18,355 nucleotides of DNA from Candidatus Martarchaeota archaeon (GTDB lineage Archaea > Micrarchaeota > Micrarchaeia > Micrarchaeales > CABMGC01): the NCBI GenBank assembly GCA_023485825.1, contig JAMCZF010000010.1:1-18355 (forward strand). Direction: 5' to 3'. Numbering within the stretch: the stretch's first letter is position 1; each line of letters begins with the position of its first letter. A program made the translations under genes and the position numbers. The notes beneath the pieces were generated by a model that was given only the letters and a program-made list of their open reading frames with translations, searched no databases and was not told the DNA's origin. Positions 6,545 to 14,937 of this stretch are shown piece by piece.

Positions 6545-7801
6545 ATGCGAGCCGGCGCTTTGCGTATACCGCTCATTTTCGCATTGCTGATCTTTAGCAC
6601 GGGCTATGCGGCAGGGACTTCAAACGCGCCTGCCATATGCCCTGCCAACACATACGCTGGCAAACTTGTGGCGCAGTATGCGGGAACCGCGCTGCCCATG
6701 GCCATAGGGGTAGCGATGCTCGCGCTCCTTCTGTCAATAATCATTCTCGGAGCAGTCTACATAGCAACGAAGGTGTTCCCGAACATACACATCGGAAGGT
6801 GGCTGCAGAACGAGTACAAGGAGCTTGTCAAATCCGCGATACTGATAGTGGCAATATTCTCAGTGCTTTCAATACTGTCTGGCATAGCCGTGTCGTTGAT
6901 AGGTGCGCCTACGGGCACGTTCCAGGCAAACGTGACGCAGCTGACCTACCAGTCAGAGGCATACCTGTGCACTGTGAACACCAATCTTCAGAACAGCATA
7001 GGCGCCATGCTGGAGCTTGAGCTGGTATATGGCGGCCTGTCAAAGACGCAAGTGATATGGCCTGGCGTCGCCTTCCCCCCTGCGATAAGCTACGCTATCC
7101 CATTTGTTGGAGAGTTCCTGATGGACATGCCTGTGTTCTATTCCGGTTTCGGCGCCAAGCCATTCGCGAATGATGTGCTCGGCTTCAGCGGAGGCGGCTC
7201 CTCGACATTCAGCATAGCATCAGGCTCGCTGTTCAATGACATGGTAACCTTCGTAGAGTTCCCTATGCTCACCTTCTATGCCTCGCAGGTATACCTTCTG
7301 CCGCTCCTCGAGGAGATAGGCTTCCTGCTGTTGATACCGCTGGGCCTCATATTCAGGGCCGTGCCGCTCGTCAGGGGCATAGGCGGCACGCTCATAGGCC
7401 TTGGCATAGGGCTGGCGATAGTGTGGCCATCGCTGCTCGTGCTCCTCAATGCGCCGCTTTCCTCGTATTTCTCCTCTGTCTTTTCCACCCAGATACAACA
7501 GGTCAGCACGTCAACGGCCTGCAACCCCCTGGGAATACTCTCTACCGTGTGCGAAACCATTCAGAACTCAGGCTCCGCGTTCCTTTCTGGAATCCAGTTC
7601 CTGTGGGTGCCGTTTACCACACTCAACTCCATCTACACGTCGCTGAACTACATGCTGGAGTACAACCTTTACCTGATCTTCCAGTTCTACTTCCTGTTCG
7701 TATTAGACCTCATACTGTTCTACTCCATAACTGACAACATAGCAAGGCTGCTTGGAGGCAGCATAAGGCTGTCCTTCGGCAGGAGGCTCAAGTTGATATG
7801 A
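6545..7801 (+). CDS. Polytopic membrane protein, array member 1 (VirB6/TrbL-like in form)
   Basis: 418 aa, with an N-terminal signal/anchor (about 6-22, ending in GYAAG) and TM segments near 49-75, 96-119, 255-270, 279-301 and 375-395. It shows the three marks shared by the array. First, an E-[YF]-x-E turn before a TM helix (NEYKE, 89-93). Second, a core G-x3-R-[AS]-x4-R-x2-GG-x13-P (about 267-295; GLIFRAVPLVRGIGG). Third, a C-terminal LGG...LI tail (LLGGSIRLSFGRRLKLI). An exported loop of about 130 residues lies between TM3 and the core, and Cys are at 32, 142, 326 and 336. I chose ATG 6545 over an upstream in-frame ATG (6485) because it starts the signal peptide and fits the TATA spacing. 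The array paralogy is secure; the VirB6-like label is an inference from form and context. Confidence 0.85.
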   Translation: MRAGALRIPLIFALLIFSTGYAAGTSNAPAICPANTYAGKLVAQYAGTALPMAIGVAMLALLLSIIILGAVYIATKVFPNIHIGRWLQNEYKELVKSAILIVAIFSVLSILSGIAVSLIGAPTGTFQANVTQLTYQSEAYLCTVNTNLQNSIGAMLELELVYGGLSKTQVIWPGVAFPPAISYAIPFVGEFLMDMPVFYSGFGAKPFANDVLGFSGGGSSTFSIASGSLFNDMVTFVEFPMLTFYASQVYLLPLLEEIGFLLLIPLGLIFRAVPLVRGIGGTLIGLGIGLAIVWPSLLVLLNAPLSSYFSSVFSTQIQQVSTSTACNPLGILSTVCETIQNSGSAFLSGIQFLWVPFTTLNSIYTSLNYMLEYNLYLIFQFYFLFVLDLILFYSITDNIARLLGGSIRLSFGRRLKLI

Positions 7802-9018
7802 TGATTCCATTATTGCCAATAATGCTCGCGCAGCCGTCATGCTCGCTTGCATATGTCAACATAAACAACTGGATAGGCATAGACGTGCTCGTGCTTCTTG
7901 TAACGCTGAGCGCCGGCGCAGCCGTATACGCCATAGCCGGGATTCTCCCCAACCCACTGCAAAACAAGCTCAAGGGCGCAGTGCGCATAGAGTACACCGA
8001 GGGTTTCTTCAGCGTGCTGCTCATAGCCTCGCTGGTGTCCATGGCATACGCCGGGTGCAATCTCGGATTTGCCCTGTCGGGCCTTCCCAAAGGCAACTAC
8101 CAGAGCGTCTTCCAGGCAGACACCTACTACATAGGGCAGCTCCTCTTCGTGAAGGGCACGCGGCTTGCCGGCCAACTTATGTCCCAGGGATTCGCACTCT
8201 CAATAGACGGCGCCATCTCCGACTACATACTATTCCATATCTCGCTCGCGGCCCCCGGCGTCAATTTCCTGGCCAGCGGGTCCACCGGGCCCGCACCAGC
8301 GGGCATCGTATCGATGAACACGACCGGACGCCTGTACGAAACCTACATGGCGTATTCCGGGGCATATACGATGTTTGCGGGGTTCCTCGTCGTCACGTTC
8401 GGAGCCCTCTTCATACTCTACCTCCTGCTCCCTATAATCATGGCCCTGGCCATGAACCTCCTTGTGCCCGCTGCAATACTGCTGCGCTCTGTGTCATTCG
8501 CAGGCCCGAAGCTCCGAGAGGCCTCGAACGCGTTCATAGCCATAGGCATCGCCCTGTACTTTGTGCTACCGCTGTCCATATCGGCCAACCAGGCGATAGT
8601 CAACTGGCTCTATTGCCAGAATCCCGGCCAGGCATGCAATCCATACCTGCAGTACGTCGGGCCTTATGATCTCAACAACATACCGCTCACTGTCCTGCTC
8701 ACCCCGCAGACGATGGGTGCCTACGGCTACATAGGCGCCAACCCGCTATCCCTTCCAGTGAGCTTCTTCGGGCAGGCGATCGAGACAGGGGCCGGGGGCT
8801 GGGGCAGCTACATAAAGGACCTGGCAGAGGGACTTGTCGACCTTCCTGACCAGGTGAACAGCTATTCAGTGTCTGTCGCGCAGTACGTGTTCGAGGGCAT
8901 AGTGCTTATAGCACTAGACTTCGCAATAACGATGGGATTTGCACAGGGGCTCTACAAGGGCCTCAATGCCATACCCAGCGTACTCGGCAGCAGCGGTTCG
9001 TTCTGGGGTGGTGAATAA
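7798..9018 (+). CDS. Polytopic membrane protein, array member 2 (divergent core)
   Basis: 406 aa. TM segments lie near 27-48, 70-90, 190-212, 214-232, 243-262 and 362-380, and there is only a short N-terminal hydrophobic leader. The E-Y-x-E mark is present (IEYTEG, 64-69). The core motif has diverged: ILLRS (227-231) and R240-x2-S-N-x13-P258 align with the other members, but the GG pair is replaced by SN and 4 residues are inserted between the two Arg. The C-terminus (LGSSGSFWGGE) also differs. Cys are at 15, 87, 273 and 280. The start overlaps the member-1 stop (ATGA); ATG 7801 is an equally possible start. It may have a non-equivalent place in a hetero-oligomer. Confidence 0.84.
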   Translation: MMIPLLPIMLAQPSCSLAYVNINNWIGIDVLVLLVTLSAGAAVYAIAGILPNPLQNKLKGAVRIEYTEGFFSVLLIASLVSMAYAGCNLGFALSGLPKGNYQSVFQADTYYIGQLLFVKGTRLAGQLMSQGFALSIDGAISDYILFHISLAAPGVNFLASGSTGPAPAGIVSMNTTGRLYETYMAYSGAYTMFAGFLVVTFGALFILYLLLPIIMALAMNLLVPAAILLRSVSFAGPKLREASNAFIAIGIALYFVLPLSISANQAIVNWLYCQNPGQACNPYLQYVGPYDLNNIPLTVLLTPQTMGAYGYIGANPLSLPVSFFGQAIETGAGGWGSYIKDLAEGLVDLPDQVNSYSVSVAQYVFEGIVLIALDFAITMGFAQGLYKGLNAIPSVLGSSGSFWGGE

Positions 9019-10551
9019 ATGGCATACAACATGCGCATGGGTCTTGCAACAGCATCAATGGCCGTGTCCATACTCGTGGCCGTGCTTCATGCGAGCTCCA
9101 CAACCACGCCCATCGCGACAAGCGTATCAGACTTCACTTCGTGGCTCCCGATAACGGTGCTTGCCGTCATCGCATCCGTTGTCATAGCGCTGCTCTACTA
9201 CATAGTCGGCATCGTCATCAACAATAAGACGGTGATATCTGCAGCGTTCTCTGAATTCGAGAACGTCCTCGGCACAGTGGTAATAGTCGTCATAATAATA
9301 GCGCTGCTGAGCCTTTTCGGCAGCGGCATCTTCCAGTCGCTGCTCATGCCGAAGTCCAGCGCGCAGGGCCTGTGCAGCACGCTCCAGGGCGCAAACCTGA
9401 ACTTCATAAGCTCATCACAGCAGAGCCCGACCAATGACATATGCACAGGAATAATCCAAAATTCGGGAAGCGCAGGAGGCAATCCCCAGGCCGACCAGCT
9501 TACAGACAACCTTGACTACGGCCTTGCCTCGACCTATCTTCTCATGGCCAACCTTACAAACCAGACGTCAACGAACCTGAACGCCTACTTCATGTTCCGC
9601 GGCTACATAAACTTCCTCAACACGTTCAATGCATCTGACATAATGTGCGAGCCGGGCTTCACATGCCAGACATTCGGCTTCGGGGCATTCTCGGTAAAAT
9701 ACGTCTTTAACCCGTTCGCCGGATATGAACTCGCCCTCGTCGCCACCAACTTCCTGACCCAGCAGTCCACCCTGATATTCTACCTGTTCATAATACAGCT
9801 CATGGCCATACTGGCGCTGATGTATGCGTGGCCTTTCATGCTCGCCGCCGGGATAATACTCCGCGCATCCTTCCTGACAAGGAGGGTCGGCGGGCTTCTC
9901 ATAGCGATGGCCATAGTCGGGCTCATAGTGTATCCCAGCATAACGCTGATACAATACAACGCACTGAACAGCATATCGTCAGGCATCTCGCCGGCAAGCC
10001 CAATATTCGGGGTGGCGCCAATCGGCCCGGAATCGTTCAACACGATGCAGCTCATAGGCGACGAGCCCCCGGTGACAAGCCTGTCCAGCACCCTTGCGCA
10101 GATGGTGCTTCAGGCCCATCCCACAGTCGCGACGTTCAACTACGACTCCAGCCTGAACTTCTACGTGTTCCCGCGCGCCGACTATATAATGTACCACGAC
10201 GGCTGCTGGCCTCTCGGTGGCCATCTGTGGCTGGCGGAGCTCCAGGTGACCAGCGCATATAGCATACCTGGCGTGGCCCTTGCCAACGGGATACTGAACA
10301 TCATAAGCTCCGCCTCAACCGTACTGGGCGGGCAACCGATACAGTCGCAGCTGCTCAGGCTGGGCTTCACGTGCAACAGCAACAACCTCATGAATACGAT
10401 ATTCAACCTGTACAACCTGTACGGCATGATGTCTGTGATAGGGCTTATAATACCCCTCATAGACGTGCTCATAGTGATAGCTGCGCTGTTCAGCGTGTCC
10501 AGCCTGCTCGGCGGCGACACAAGGCTGTTCGGCCTTGAGAGGCTTGTGTAG
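9019..10551 (+). CDS. Polytopic membrane protein, array member 3 (largest)
   Basis: 510 aa, the longest member. TM segments lie near 8-24, 43-67, 85-105, 251-270, 272-284, 291-312 and 470-493. It has SEFEN (78-82) at the E-[YF]-x-E position and the full core GIILRASFLTRRVGG-x13-P (about 278-306), with NPFAGYE (231-237) before it. The tail is LLGGDTRLFGLERLV. There are two large exported loops (about 105-250 and 313-468) with Cys at 119, 142, 210, 216, 396 and 452, plausible disulfide sites, and several N-x-[ST] sequons. The extra size is in the second loop. ATG 9019 abuts the member-2 stop, with a GGTGGTGA SD just upstream. Confidence 0.85.
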   Translation: MAYNMRMGLATASMAVSILVAVLHASSTTTPIATSVSDFTSWLPITVLAVIASVVIALLYYIVGIVINNKTVISAAFSEFENVLGTVVIVVIIIALLSLFGSGIFQSLLMPKSSAQGLCSTLQGANLNFISSSQQSPTNDICTGIIQNSGSAGGNPQADQLTDNLDYGLASTYLLMANLTNQTSTNLNAYFMFRGYINFLNTFNASDIMCEPGFTCQTFGFGAFSVKYVFNPFAGYELALVATNFLTQQSTLIFYLFIIQLMAILALMYAWPFMLAAGIILRASFLTRRVGGLLIAMAIVGLIVYPSITLIQYNALNSISSGISPASPIFGVAPIGPESFNTMQLIGDEPPVTSLSSTLAQMVLQAHPTVATFNYDSSLNFYVFPRADYIMYHDGCWPLGGHLWLAELQVTSAYSIPGVALANGILNIISSASTVLGGQPIQSQLLRLGFTCNSNNLMNTIFNLYNLYGMMSVIGLIIPLIDVLIVIAALFSVSSLLGGDTRLFGLERLV

Positions 10552-10558
10552 TGGTGCG

Positions 10559-11731
10559 ATGAGGTCAAGGATTTTCATAACGGCCCTGCTCTTTCTGCTC
10601 ATCGGCAGCGCAGCGGCCGCAGGCCCGACGTACTGCAGCGACATATTCGGCAATACCAACAACATAGTAAGCCCCGCGATATACTCGAGCACTACATATT
10701 CTGGCCTGCTGCAGATATCCCTGCTGATAGTGTTAATGGTGCTTGTGACGCTCGCCCTGCTCTACGGCATAGGCTACGGCTTCGGGATAAACAAGCTCGT
10801 CGTCTTCGTGAAGACCGAGTACGTGGAATCATTGTTCAACATACTGCTTATAGTGCTGATCGCCGGCGGCCTCGGAACCCTCAACGGCCTCTCCGGCTTC
10901 TTCACGAATGCCGCACTCGTCGGCGGCACCAACACCAATGAGGCCCTGTACAGCTCACCAGGAACGATGTACGCCACAATATGCAACAACCTCCTCAACA
11001 ACCAGGTAATACCGGCGTTCAGGTACTACGTCTATGCCACCGCCGGAAGCATATTCATAAACTTCTTCGCCAGCACGCAGATTTACTTCCAGACGAGCGG
11101 ATCGATCGCGGGTTCGTTCTGGGCCGTGACCGTGCCGAGCTTCATAATCAACCCGTTTGCGGGGCTCGATTTCCTCTCGAACCTCATAGGCCTGCAATCC
11201 ACCGCATCCGTGATAATGATGGCCCTGGGCATAGGCATGATATTCCTCTTCTTCGCGCTGTACTTCCTCTTCCCGGTGTTCCTCTACCTTGGCATACTGT
11301 TCAGGTCCTTCCCGTGGACCCGCGCCGCGGGCGGCACGCTTCTCTCGCTGTTCTTCTCATTCTACATAATCTTCCCCGCAATAATGTATCCCATAACCTC
11401 GATGCCGAACGCGCTTCCGAGTGCCCTGTCGAGCTTTTCCAACAACCCGCTGCCGACCATCGGATACATAGAGCCTGGCACAGACATCCTCGCATACATA
11501 CAGAACGACGTGCTGAGCACGTACAACTCCGGCGTAAATGTGGAGACGACGCTGTCCTTCCTTGTCGACGGGATCACAGAGCCGTACGCCGTCGAGGTCG
11601 CGTACTTCGCCATGATACTCGTAGGCGCGTTCATGGCGTTCCTCGTGTCGTACGACATGTCGCAGATACTGGCAAGGGCCCTGGGCGCGCCTTCGTTCAA
11701 CGTAAGCAGAATAATGGGTAGCGTTATATGA
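10559..11731 (+). CDS. Polytopic membrane protein, array member 4
   Basis: 390 aa. It has a clear signal peptide (MRSRIFITALLFLLIGSAAA, then AGPTYC). TM segments lie near 52-75, 92-112, 215-243, 257-280 and 345-364. It has TEYVES (86-91), NPFAGLD (198-204, shared with member 3), the full core GILFRSFPWTRAAGG-x13-P (245-273) and a tail LGAPSFNVSRIMGSVI. I chose ATG 10559, 7 nt after the member-3 stop, because it begins the signal peptide; GGTG lies just before it. An in-frame TTG at 10535 would overlap member 3. The 3' end overlaps member 5 (ATGA). Confidence 0.85.
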   Translation: MRSRIFITALLFLLIGSAAAAGPTYCSDIFGNTNNIVSPAIYSSTTYSGLLQISLLIVLMVLVTLALLYGIGYGFGINKLVVFVKTEYVESLFNILLIVLIAGGLGTLNGLSGFFTNAALVGGTNTNEALYSSPGTMYATICNNLLNNQVIPAFRYYVYATAGSIFINFFASTQIYFQTSGSIAGSFWAVTVPSFIINPFAGLDFLSNLIGLQSTASVIMMALGIGMIFLFFALYFLFPVFLYLGILFRSFPWTRAAGGTLLSLFFSFYIIFPAIMYPITSMPNALPSALSSFSNNPLPTIGYIEPGTDILAYIQNDVLSTYNSGVNVETTLSFLVDGITEPYAVEVAYFAMILVGAFMAFLVSYDMSQILARALGAPSFNVSRIMGSVI

Positions 11732-12840
11732 TTGACATAATGATGGCACTGCATATCGGTATTCCACTCCTCGTGTCCAGCTGCGTGGGCAGCATAAGCT
11801 CGTTCCTGACCGCGCCTTACACCGCCTGGTTCCCCGTAGTGATACTGGCTGTCCTGGCCATAATAAGCATACTCTCGGTGCTGTACATGCTGGGCCCATT
11901 CATAGGGGGCATCACGTCGATAAGGCCGTGGGTGAAGGTGAAGGTATACGAACTTCTGCTGTCCATAATCCTCATAGCCATATTCGCCAGCATAGCCACC
12001 GGTCTGTGCACGTTCAACCCGGTCGGCCTGTACAGCAACGCAGGCCTCGCGTCTGCGCAGTGCAGTTCCCCTGCCGGGAGCACCCCTGTCGACAACATAT
12101 ACTCGCTTGCGCTGTGCAACCTCTACCAGTTCAACAACGACGTGAATGCCTTCAACAACTTCATCTTCTACACCATGGTGTCGTTCTCGCTCGAGCCCTC
12201 GTTCATGTTCGGCACCCTGACCCTCACGCCTTACAGCTATCTCGGATCAAAGATAAATCCCCTGGGGACGCCAAGCTTTTATGTTGCCATAGAAGCAGGG
12301 CCCCTGACGCTGTCTCCGCTTACCACAAAAGCCAACAAGTTCGAGCCGTTCATCATAGGCGCCATATACCTGTTCTCGCTGCTTAACCAGCTGCAGCTCA
12401 TGCTGCTCGCCGCGTCTCCCTACCTATTCGCATTCTTCATGGCAATAGGGCTCATTGCCCGGGCATTCGGCGTAACAAGGACATTCGGGGGCGCCATGAT
12501 AGCCTTCGGGCTTGGCATAGGCCTAATGTACCCTGTGCTTACGAGCCTCAACTACGGCTTCATGGATTACGCCCTGGAGCACACTACGCAGGCGTCACTG
12601 GTCGTGCCCGCGGTGTCTCCTGCGGCCGCATTCACGAACATACTGGCGTCGTATTTTTCCGGCCAGCCGATAGGGACTGGGTTCACTGAGCAGTTCTTCA
12701 TGCGGATAGGCCTCATAGTCATAGGGGTTACATTCATAAACATACTCAACTTTGTTATACTCGACGCGTTCATAGCTGATCTCTCCCAGGCCCTCGGAGA
12801 GCGCATGGACTTCTTGTCGCTGCTGACGAATGTGATATGA
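11728..12840 (+). CDS. Polytopic membrane protein, array member 5
   Basis: 370 aa, the shortest member. TM segments lie near 8-26, 35-60, 76-94, 208-228, 230-246, 254-274 and 326-349. The E-[YF]-x-E mark is modified (KVYEL, 72-76). The core is intact: GLIARAFGVTRTFGG-x13-P (241-269). The tail is LSQALGERMDFLSLLTNVI, and DAFIADLSQALG resembles DMSQILARALG of member 4. Cys are at 19, 94, 112 and 130. The start overlaps the member-4 stop (ATGA); ATG codons at 11740 and 11743 are alternatives. Confidence 0.84.
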   Translation: MIDIMMALHIGIPLLVSSCVGSISSFLTAPYTAWFPVVILAVLAIISILSVLYMLGPFIGGITSIRPWVKVKVYELLLSIILIAIFASIATGLCTFNPVGLYSNAGLASAQCSSPAGSTPVDNIYSLALCNLYQFNNDVNAFNNFIFYTMVSFSLEPSFMFGTLTLTPYSYLGSKINPLGTPSFYVAIEAGPLTLSPLTTKANKFEPFIIGAIYLFSLLNQLQLMLLAASPYLFAFFMAIGLIARAFGVTRTFGGAMIAFGLGIGLMYPVLTSLNYGFMDYALEHTTQASLVVPAVSPAAAFTNILASYFSGQPIGTGFTEQFFMRIGLIVIGVTFINILNFVILDAFIADLSQALGERMDFLSLLTNVI

Positions 12841-12850
12841 TGGTGCAATC

Positions 12851-14050
12851 ATGAACAGGATCAAGTTTATCGCGGCGCTCCTGCTGCTCTTTACCACGGC
12901 CGTTGCCATATCAGCTGCAGGCACGGGCACCGGCCCGGGCTACTGCCAGCAGGGGGCTTCGCCAGCGACCAACGGCATAATCAACCAGATCACGCCGTGG
13001 TACTGCAGCCAGGCGAACCAGGCGATATCAAACGAATGGGGCAAGTGGGAGCCCATCGCGCTGATAGCCGTGTTCTTCTCATTCACGCTCGCAACCATAA
13101 TGTTCATAGCGGCCCAGCTGCTCAACAACCAGAAAATCAGGAACTTCGCCATAGGCGAATACTACGAAGCCATAGCGACGGCCATAATAGTCGTGGGGTT
13201 CCTCTTCCTCACGGCAGTGATAGTGGGCCTCATCCCAGGCCTGTTCATAACGCAAAACCCGTACGTGAGCTCCCTCAACTACATAAACGGCTCGATAAAC
13301 AGCACGCAGACGATGCTAAGGGCGCTATTCAACATAGTCGTAATAGACAAGCAGATAATGAGCACTCACCTGGTCTTCTGCGCAGGCCCCAAGGATCTCG
13401 CCGGCGAGATCCAACAGTATCTCAAGGGGGGGACTGCCGCCATCAGCGAGGAGGCAGGCTCGGTCATATCCGGAACCGCCGGGCCAATCCCCTGCCAAGA
13501 GAGCAAGGATGTCTCCGACTATCTGGAGCACCCCCTGACCGTGTTCTTCTACATACCGGCACTCTCATACATAGGGCTTCAGAGCGAAGCCCTGGCGCTA
13601 CTTTACGGGGAGTTCTACATAATAATGATATTCATGTACATAGCGGTACCTGTGTTCCTGATACCTGGGATAATATTCCGCGCCATACTCCCATTGCGCG
13701 GCCTCGGGGGCATGATGATAGCTGTGGCGATAGGCATGTTCATAATAATGCCGACACTGTTCACCATCGCCTACTACTTTACCAACGCAGACCTGCAGTC
13801 GCAGGTCCTGCAGTCAACATCGTCGCTGATAAACTACGGCCAGGGCGCCGGGGCACAGCTCAACGCCATAACCCCGCAGTCGCCCCTGCCATTGACGCTG
13901 AACCTTATGACGCAGGGCCTGGGCGCATACTGGCTCTCGGTGCTGTTCTATCCTGTGCTGATATTCGCAATGACGTATGCCATAACTGTGCAGATAGCAC
14001 AGTTTCTGGGCAACATGACCAGCATGTCCAGCAAGCTCAAGATCATATAA
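12851..14050 (+). CDS. Polytopic membrane protein, array member 6
   Basis: 399 aa. It has a signal peptide (MNRIKFIAALLLLFTTAVAI, then SAAGTG). TM segments lie near 68-90, 107-130, 252-277, 283-308 and 360-382. It has GEYYEA (102-107), the full core GIIFRAILPLRGLGG-x13-P (273-301) and a tail FLGNMTSMSSKLKII. The exported loop (about 131-250) contains C177 and C215. ATG 12851 lies 10 nt after the member-5 stop, with GGTG 5 nt upstream. Last gene of the array; a 49-nt gap with a new TATA-like box follows. Confidence 0.85.
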   Translation: MNRIKFIAALLLLFTTAVAISAAGTGTGPGYCQQGASPATNGIINQITPWYCSQANQAISNEWGKWEPIALIAVFFSFTLATIMFIAAQLLNNQKIRNFAIGEYYEAIATAIIVVGFLFLTAVIVGLIPGLFITQNPYVSSLNYINGSINSTQTMLRALFNIVVIDKQIMSTHLVFCAGPKDLAGEIQQYLKGGTAAISEEAGSVISGTAGPIPCQESKDVSDYLEHPLTVFFYIPALSYIGLQSEALALLYGEFYIIMIFMYIAVPVFLIPGIIFRAILPLRGLGGMMIAVAIGMFIIMPTLFTIAYYFTNADLQSQVLQSTSSLINYGQGAGAQLNAITPQSPLPLTLNLMTQGLGAYWLSVLFYPVLIFAMTYAITVQIAQFLGNMTSMSSKLKII

Positions 14051-14051
14051 A

Positions 14052-14062
14052 CTATAAAAAGG
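14052..14062 (+). promoter_or_regulatory. TATA box before the VirB4-N-like gene pair
   Basis: CTATAAAAAG in the 49-nt gap after array member 6 predicts initiation near 14082. A short leader would follow, with GGTG (14091-14094) before the TTG start at 14100. The pair can probably be transcribed separately from the array. Confidence 0.5.
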
Positions 14063-14099
14063 CTAAAAAGATTGCCATGCAATTCAATACGGTGTTCCA

Positions 14100-14927
14100 T
14101 TGGCGCTGAAGATACAGATGTTCCTGTTCGTGGTACTTGCCGGAGTCTCGATAATGTTCGCGGTGCTTACGTATAACGTCACGAACAACCTCCTCGCATT
14201 CCTCTTCGCCATACTGTCGATGCTGTTCGCCATAATAGCGTTCTCTACAAAGTACTACACCTACCTCTACATGCCGGCGCTGAAGATGCGCAAGGGCACA
14301 ATAGTGCTGAACAGCGCAGAGCCGTTCATTCTATCCCCCTCAGGTACCTCAGTAGTGGTCAGGGAGGAGGACGGCATTTATGCATCGTCATTCGTCACCA
14401 TACCATTATACAGGTCCGGGACAGAGATGTCGGACGCGGAGAAGCTCGATATGGCAAAGCTGTTCAGCAGGGTGCTGACGGTCACGAAGAACACCGTAAA
14501 GATAGCGTCGCAGGTTTACATCGTCAACAAGGACGACTACATAGCCCGGATAAGGCAGAAGCTCGACGAATCCGAGGCAAAGCTCAGGTCGATACCGGCG
14601 GAACCTGGCAATGAGAAGGCACGCACCAGGGCAGAAGGGGAAATGACAATGTGGCACAACCTCCTCAACAACGTGAGCTCGTCAAAGTCCGAGGCGATGG
14701 TCAGTTATGCGATGGTCAGCGCGTTCGGGACAAATGATGAGGAGGCGTCTGCGATAGCATACCAGCGCGCCGAGGAGATAGCCTCAGGTATAAGCGCCAT
14801 ACTGGGCATATCCGCATACGTCGCACACGGCGACGAGATACTCGATTTCGTGCAGCCGGACAGGTCGGTGCCTGCAGAGACCGTCAACGAGCTGATACGC
14901 CAGAAGAGCATGCAGGAGGGGCTTTAG
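14100..14927 (+). CDS. Two-TM protein with VirB4-N-terminal-like domain, copy 1 (no ATPase)
   Basis: 275 aa. There are two TM helices (about 7-25 and 30-48), then a conserved step after TM2 (YYTYLYMPALKMRKG) and a strand VVVREEDGIYASSFVTIPLY. A charged helix follows (about 145-180), then an alpha/beta part with AFGTNDEEASAIAYQRAEEI and ILGISAYVAHGDEILDFVQP. This order resembles a VirB3/PrgI-like TM pair joined to the N-terminal domain of VirB4-family proteins. The Walker A/B motor domain is completely absent. The start is TTG 14100 with GGTG 5 nt upstream; ATG 14118 would cut into TM1. It is paralogous to the next gene. The VirB4-N assignment is an inference. Confidence 0.83.
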   Translation: MALKIQMFLFVVLAGVSIMFAVLTYNVTNNLLAFLFAILSMLFAIIAFSTKYYTYLYMPALKMRKGTIVLNSAEPFILSPSGTSVVVREEDGIYASSFVTIPLYRSGTEMSDAEKLDMAKLFSRVLTVTKNTVKIASQVYIVNKDDYIARIRQKLDESEAKLRSIPAEPGNEKARTRAEGEMTMWHNLLNNVSSSKSEAMVSYAMVSAFGTNDEEASAIAYQRAEEIASGISAILGISAYVAHGDEILDFVQPDRSVPAETVNELIRQKSMQEGL

Positions 14928-14937
14928 GGTTGTTATA

